10,059 nucleotides of DNA. It comes from Bifidobacterium breve. GTDB taxonomy: Bacteria > Bacteroidota > Bacteroidia > Cytophagales > UBA9547. The notes beneath the pieces were generated by a model. That model did not search any database. It was given only the letters and a program-made list of their open reading frames with translations, and was not told where the DNA came from. Both the position numbers and the translations under genes were made by a program. The DNA lies in contig CALPQG020000060.1 of NCBI GenBank assembly GCA_943325655.2, positions 1 to 10,059 on the forward strand, given 5' to 3'. Position 1 is the first letter of the stretch, and each line of letters begins with the position of its first letter. This document shows positions 7,140 through 10,059 of this stretch, one piece after another.

Positions 7140-7481
7140 CTATTTCACCGACTGTACTTCTCTCGTAGATAGAATATATTGCGTCAATAAATCTTTTTCT
7201 TTTGTGTTTAATTTTGCCTTTGGAGCCATGTCATCAATCTCATGTTTCCAACTGTCTTCAGACCTGTTTGGAATATTTTTTAAGCCATGACAAGTATTGC
7301 ATTTGCTAGTATAAATTACCCTTCCTTCTTCAAGGCTTTGCAAATTTGCTGAAGGCCAGGTTTTTTGAGCAACTGTTAATTCAGCTGAACCAGGAGTCGA
7401 TAAAACCACTTTAGCACTTGAACACATATAAAATGTAAAAGCACCCGCGGATACTAATATTGGGACAATAAACTTTTTCAT
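7140..7481 (-). CDS. Small exported c-type cytochrome, single heme
   Basis: A 113-residue protein with a hydrophobic N-terminus (MKKFIVPILVSAGAFTFYMC), so exported; C20 followed by SSAK suggests a lipoprotein, though FYMC is not a canonical lipobox. The mature part has one heme-attachment motif, C61-N-T-C64-H65, in the context GRVIYTSKCNTCHGL, which is typical of class I cytochromes. M85 in DDMAPKAKL is the likely second axial ligand, and the helix KEKDLLTQYIL matches the usual C-terminal helix of the fold. It would carry electrons in the periplasm or on an outer-membrane-facing surface; the partner is unknown. It is divergent from the copper protein at 7709, another predicted extracytoplasmic redox protein. 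Its last two codons and TAG stop lie inside the tandem repeat array, with the G of TAG being base 1 of a heptad. ATG at 7481 is the only reasonable start. Confidence 0.9.
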   Translation of the reverse strand: MKKFIVPILVSAGAFTFYMCSSAKVVLSTPGSAELTVAQKTWPSANLQSLEEGRVIYTSKCNTCHGLKNIPNRSEDSWKHEIDDMAPKAKLNTKEKDLLTQYILSTREVQSVK

Positions 7482-7540
7482 TGATGAATGTTTTAGGATG
7501 ACAAATCTGGTAAAAAAATTAATATAAACAATATGACAGT

Positions 7541-7569
7541 ATTAAATTTTGATTTTTGAACAATTTAAT
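7541..7569. promoter_or_regulatory. Inverted repeat in the divergent intergenic region, weak operator candidate
   Basis: ATTAAATT (7541-7548) and AATTTAAT (7562-7569) are exact reverse complements, 13 bases apart, in the 227-base gap between the cytochrome and copper-protein starts. Such a dyad could bind a dimeric regulator of both genes, but in DNA this AT-rich it may be chance. Confidence 0.18.
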
Positions 7570-7654
7570 GAAAATGGCACAATACTTGACTGCCTTTTTT
7601 TCAAATTCAAATAACAAATCGTGCTAGTTTTTATAAAAATTGAATAATTGTTAG

Positions 7655-7682
7655 TTGAAGTTGGTATTAAATTATATTTTTG
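7655..7682 (+). promoter_or_regulatory. Bacteroidota-type promoter for the copper protein gene
   Basis: TTG at 7655-7657 and TATTTTTG at 7675-7682 are separated by 17 bases, fitting the flavobacterial consensus TTG-N17-23-TAnnTTTG. Transcription would start near 7688, giving a leader of about 20 bases. AAAGG at 7696-7700, eight bases before the ATG, is a plausible ribosome site and one of the few in this window. Confidence 0.55.
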
Positions 7683-7708
7683 TACTAATTAAATAAAAGG
7701 AATACAAT

Positions 7709-8329
7709 ATGAAACAAACAATACTAATATTAATATCAAGCCTTTTCGCTAGTGTTATTATTGCACAGACAAAGGTTACAACGGTTGGTTCTTCTTTTTC
7801 TCCAGCTACGGTGACAATCAATCAAGGAGAAAGTGTTGAATTTACTACTACAGGAATTCATAGCGTAAGAGAAGTTTCCGAAGCTACTTTCAACAACAAC
7901 GGAACTACTTCTAATGGCGGTTTTACTGTGGCTAGCAACACAGTACAAAGTATTAAATTTAGTACTTCTGGTGTTTTTTATTACGTTTGTCCTCCACATG
8001 CTTCAGGTGGTATGAAAGGTACTGTTACGGTTTTACCAGCATTGGGAATCCAAAATGACAGAATTGTTTCAGAACTGAGTGTTTCCCCAAACCCAACACA
8101 TGGAGATGCAAAATTAGAATTTGTTACCTCTAAATATTGTCGGGTTGAAGTTTCAATTTTAAACACCATTGGTAAAAAGATTGATTCAGTAAGTTTTTCT
8201 AAGGATTTTAATCCAGGGAAACACAGTGTGAATTTAAATACTTCAGAATTGCCTCAGGGCTTATATTTTGTAGAAATTGTAAATAACGGAATTAGAACTG
8301 TGCAACGTTTATTTGTATTGGCAAATTAA
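7709..8329 (+). CDS. Secreted plastocyanin-like cupredoxin with C-terminal T9SS sorting domain
   Basis: A 206-residue protein in three parts. Residues 1-20 (MKQTILILISSLFASVIIAQ) are a signal peptide with likely cleavage around IIAQ-T. Residues 21-110 form a cupredoxin domain: VTTVGSSFSPATVTINQGESVEF is the typical plastocyanin/azurin-like start, and the copper ligands are H51, C94, H97 and M102, with the C-x2-H-x4-M spacing of plastocyanin (VCPPHASGGM). Residues 120-206 are a type A Por sorting domain: LSVSPNPTHGDAKLEF, then ILNTIGKKI, GKHSVNLNTSELPQGLYFVEI and the closing QRLFVLAN. The protein should cross the inner membrane by Sec and the outer membrane by the type IX system, then be anchored at the surface or released. 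Likely role: one-electron transfer or copper binding outside the cell. The divergent cytochrome c is a possible partner by position only. It has its own promoter and terminator, so it is monocistronic. Confidence 0.93.
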   Translation: MKQTILILISSLFASVIIAQTKVTTVGSSFSPATVTINQGESVEFTTTGIHSVREVSEATFNNNGTTSNGGFTVASNTVQSIKFSTSGVFYYVCPPHASGGMKGTVTVLPALGIQNDRIVSELSVSPNPTHGDAKLEFVTSKYCRVEVSILNTIGKKIDSVSFSKDFNPGKHSVNLNTSELPQGLYFVEIVNNGIRTVQRLFVLAN

Positions 8330-8356
8330 CTAAGTTTTTGTGTACGAAATAATAAT

Positions 8357-8385
8357 AAAGGAGCTCTTTGAAGCTCCTTTTTGTT
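8357..8385 (+). terminator. Intrinsic terminator after the copper protein gene
   Basis: AAAGGAGCT (8357-8365) pairs perfectly with AGCTCCTTT (8372-8380) around a six-base loop, followed by T-rich sequence to about 8388. It begins 27 bases after the copper protein stop and is the only classical Rho-independent terminator in the window. Confidence 0.85.
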
Positions 8386-8412
8386 TTTAGACTAATTATT
8401 TATAAATCATTA

Positions 8413-8444
8413 TTTGAAAAATGATAGAATAAAGTCTATTTTTG
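8413..8444 (+). promoter_or_regulatory. Strong Bacteroidota-type promoter for the E2 gene
   Basis: TTTG (8413-8416), a 20-base spacer and TATTTTTG (8437-8444) match the Bacteroidota primary sigma consensus TTTG-N19-21-TAnnTTTG very well. The start point would be about 8450, some 25 bases before the ATG. The -7 octamer is identical to that of the copper protein gene at 7675. No Shine-Dalgarno sequence is seen before 8476, as is common in this phylum. Confidence 0.7.
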
Positions 8445-8475
8445 AACTTCTTAAAACGCATCAAGTAGTAGAGAT

Positions 8476-10053
8476 ATGGCTGAAGTAATTAGAATGCCTA
8501 AAATGAGCGATACCATGTTAGAAGGTACAATCGCAGCATGGCATAAAAAAGTAGGTGACAAAGTGAAGTCAGGAGAATTGTTAGCTGAGGTGGAAACAGA
8601 TAAAGCAACAATGGAACTTGAATCTTATGAAGAAGGTACATTACTCTATATAGGTGTTCAGGAAAAAGAAGCAATCGCAGTCGATGGTTTGATTGCAATT
8701 GTTGGTACTCCAGGCGAAGATATTTCGGCATTAATTAATGGTGGTGGCACTGTAGCTCTTGTTGTTGATAATGCGGTAGCTGCTCAACCTGTAGTTGCTT
8801 CTCCTGCTATAGATACTTCAAATATTAAAGCAAATGTTGTAAGAATGCCAAAGATGAGTGATACCATGACAGATGGTAGCATTGTTGCTTGGCATAAAAA
8901 AGTTGGGGATAAAGTAAAATCAGGAGAGCTGTTGGCGGAAGTGGAAACGGATAAAGCGACCATGGAACTTGAATCTTATGAAGACGGATCCTTACTTTAT
9001 ATTGGTGTTGAGGCTGGTAGCTCTATCAAAGTTGATGGTATCATTGCCATCATTGGAGAAGAAGGTGCTGATTACAAAGCGTTGTTAGGAGCATCTTCAA
9101 TAACTCCAGCAACTGCTGTAGTTGCTTCACCTGCTGTAGCTGCTCCGGTAGCAACTGCAACTGCGCAACCTACTTCAGTGCAATCGAATGATTCAAGAAT
9201 TAAAATTTCACCTTTGGCAAAAACATTGGCCAAAGAAAAAGGAATTGATATTGGTGACGTGAAAGGTTCTGGCGAATTTGGTCGTATAGTTAAGCGCGAT
9301 ATCGATGGCTTTGTTCCTTCAGCGACTACAAATAATAAATCTACTGCCACTTCTCAAGCACCTTCAGGTGTTGAAAGTTATGATGAAATCAATAATTCTC
9401 AAATGCGTAAAGCCATTGCGAGAAGTTTGGCTGCAAGTTTATTTACTGCTCCGCATTTTTACCTTACCATGGAAATTGACATGGACAAGGCAATTGAGGC
9501 AAGAGCTAGTTTGAATGAAGTTGCCGCTGTAAAAATTTCATTTAATGATATGGTAATCAAATCCGTTGCCGCTGCTATCAGGAAACACCCGATGGTAAAC
9601 GCCGCTTGGATGGGAGAAAAAATAAGGGTAAATCACCACATTCATATTGGTGTTGCCATGGCAGTAGAAGATGGTTTATTGGTTCCTGTGGTAAGGTTTG
9701 CTGACAATAAGTCATTGTCACAAATTTCTACTGAAGTCAAAGAATATGGCGTTAAAGCCAAAGCTAAAAAATTGCAGCCTGCTGATTGGGAAGGAAATAC
9801 ATTTACCATTTCTAATTTAGGAATGTTTGGAATTGATGAGTTTACTTCGATTTTAAATGCTCCTGAAGCATGTATACTTTCTGTTGGCGGAATTAAACAA
9901 ACTCCTGTAGTGAAAAATGGTCAAATTGTACCTGGAAACATTATGAAACTGACACTTGGTTGTGACCATAGGGTAGTGGATGGTGCTGTCGGAGCGGCTT
10001 TTTTACAAACTTTAAAAGGTTTGTTAGAAGACCCTATCAGGTTATTGGTATAA
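8476..10053 (+). CDS. Pyruvate dehydrogenase complex dihydrolipoyllysine acetyltransferase (E2), two lipoyl domains
   Basis: A 525-residue core subunit that passes the acetyl group from lipoamide to CoA. Domains in order: lipoyl domain 1 (about 2-78), with lipoylated K43 in ETDKATMELES; an Ala/Pro/Val linker; lipoyl domain 2 (about 120-195), with K160 in the same motif; a long Ala/Pro/Thr linker (206-240); a peripheral-subunit-binding domain (241-279, RIKISPLAKTLAKEKGIDI…GEFGRIVKRDI) for E1/E3; a third linker; and the catalytic domain (about 303-525), ending with H498-R-V-V-D502-G, the acyltransferase catalytic motif. All key residues are present. The HRVVDGAVGAAFL form and the DPIRLLV end favour pyruvate rather than 2-oxoglutarate or branched-chain dehydrogenase. 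No E1 or E3 gene is within the window, and the stop lies six bases from its end. It has its own promoter and follows a terminator, so it is transcribed independently of the genes to its left. The gene is usually called pdhC or aceF. Confidence 0.95.
   Translation: MAEVIRMPKMSDTMLEGTIAAWHKKVGDKVKSGELLAEVETDKATMELESYEEGTLLYIGVQEKEAIAVDGLIAIVGTPGEDISALINGGGTVALVVDNAVAAQPVVASPAIDTSNIKANVVRMPKMSDTMTDGSIVAWHKKVGDKVKSGELLAEVETDKATMELESYEDGSLLYIGVEAGSSIKVDGIIAIIGEEGADYKALLGASSITPATAVVASPAVAAPVATATAQPTSVQSNDSRIKISPLAKTLAKEKGIDIGDVKGSGEFGRIVKRDIDGFVPSATTNNKSTATSQAPSGVESYDEINNSQMRKAIARSLAASLFTAPHFYLTMEIDMDKAIEARASLNEVAAVKISFNDMVIKSVAAAIRKHPMVNAAWMGEKIRVNHHIHIGVAMAVEDGLLVPVVRFADNKSLSQISTEVKEYGVKAKAKKLQPADWEGNTFTISNLGMFGIDEFTSILNAPEACILSVGGIKQTPVVKNGQIVPGNIMKLTLGCDHRVVDGAVGAAFLQTLKGLLEDPIRLLV
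8485..9006 (+). repeat. Internal duplication: two lipoyl-domain coding segments
   Basis: The segments coding for the two lipoyl domains lie 351 bases apart (117 codons). Residues 21-52 and 138-169 are identical over all 32 positions, while their codons differ at 14 sites, every one synonymous. The final seven codons of the block are identical in DNA as well. Confidence 0.9.
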
Positions 10054-10059
10054 TTTCAA

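Larger units (their letters stand above)
6797..7149. repeat. 106-bp tandem repeat array, three full units plus partial units at both ends
   Basis: Anchored on ACTGTAAACCGAAAACTA, units begin at 6808 (A), 6914 (B), 7020 (C) and 7125 (D, truncated), with periods of 106, 106 and 105 bases. A and B share their first 88 bases exactly and differ at about four of 106; C is roughly 80 percent like B. D matches for only about 25 bases (23/25) and then becomes the end of the cytochrome gene, including its stop and last two codons. A fragment (ATAACCCAAAAACTG, from 6797) precedes A. Each unit boundary carries minus-oriented heptads: 6803-6823 (3 units), 6902-6929 (4), 7001-7035 (5) and 7106-7140 (5), for example GTTTTCG, GTTTACA, GTTATCA read on the minus strand. 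The period is not a multiple of three, so this is not a protein repeat. Nor is it CRISPR: there are no unique spacers between short identical repeats. Confidence 0.9.

Noticed and set aside
6797..7140. Protein-coding repeat or pseudogene body in the array
   Set aside because: The period of 106/105 is not a multiple of three and frames are broken in every unit. Only a short gene-end-like stretch per unit is supported.
6797..7149. CRISPR array
   Set aside because: The repeats are direct 106-base units with internal similarity throughout and no short identical repeats separated by unique spacers; no cas genes are nearby.
9305..9514. Alternative-frame open reading frame within the E2 gene
   Set aside because: It overlaps the well-supported E2 catalytic domain in another frame and has no motif of its own; several similar overlaps inside priA and the carboxylase were dropped for the same reason.

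Overview
The window looks like a chromosomal segment of a member of the Bacteroidota. Three things point there: a secreted protein with a C-terminal type IX secretion (Por) sorting domain, promoters that fit the Bacteroidota pattern TTTG/TTG - spacer - TAnnTTTG, and AT-rich intergenic DNA with hardly any Shine-Dalgarno sequences. No phage, transposase, CRISPR, tRNA or rRNA is visible. Most genes are housekeeping.

Layout. 1-346: 3' end of a TlpA/thioredoxin-like oxidoreductase. 499-1410: family 2 glycosyltransferase. 1708-2370: YggS/PLPBP-type PLP-binding protein. 2474-4981: primosomal helicase PriA. 5091-6707: carboxyltransferase (beta) subunit of an acyl-CoA carboxylase, closest by motif to methylcrotonyl-CoA carboxylase. 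6707-7149: a gene-free block of repeats. 7140-7481 (minus strand): small secreted or lipid-anchored c-type cytochrome. 7709-8329: plastocyanin-like copper protein with a T9SS tail, divergent from the cytochrome and followed by a clear intrinsic terminator. 8476-10053: dihydrolipoyl acyltransferase (E2) of the pyruvate dehydrogenase complex, with two lipoyl domains and its own good promoter. The genes do not form one pathway. The only functional pairing suggested by position is the divergent cytochrome/cupredoxin pair, both predicted to act outside the cytoplasm.

The most unusual signal is not a gene. The YggS-PriA gap and the carboxylase-cytochrome gap are built largely of degenerate 7-base repeats (GTTTTCA, GTGTTGA, GTTTACA and relatives; about 35 heptads in eight tracts). 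In three genes (YggS, carboxylase, cytochrome) the G of the TAG stop codon is base 1 of the first heptad. In both gaps, plus-oriented heptads lie on the left and minus-oriented heptads on the right, so the tracts face each other as large imperfect palindromes. In the second gap the minus-oriented heptads are part of a 106-bp tandem repeat (three copies plus partial ends). Its last, partial copy runs through the stop codon of the cytochrome gene, and each complete copy carries what looks like a vestigial gene end (…EFQVVK-stop). I read this as a family of stop-codon-anchored heptad elements. Their function is unknown.
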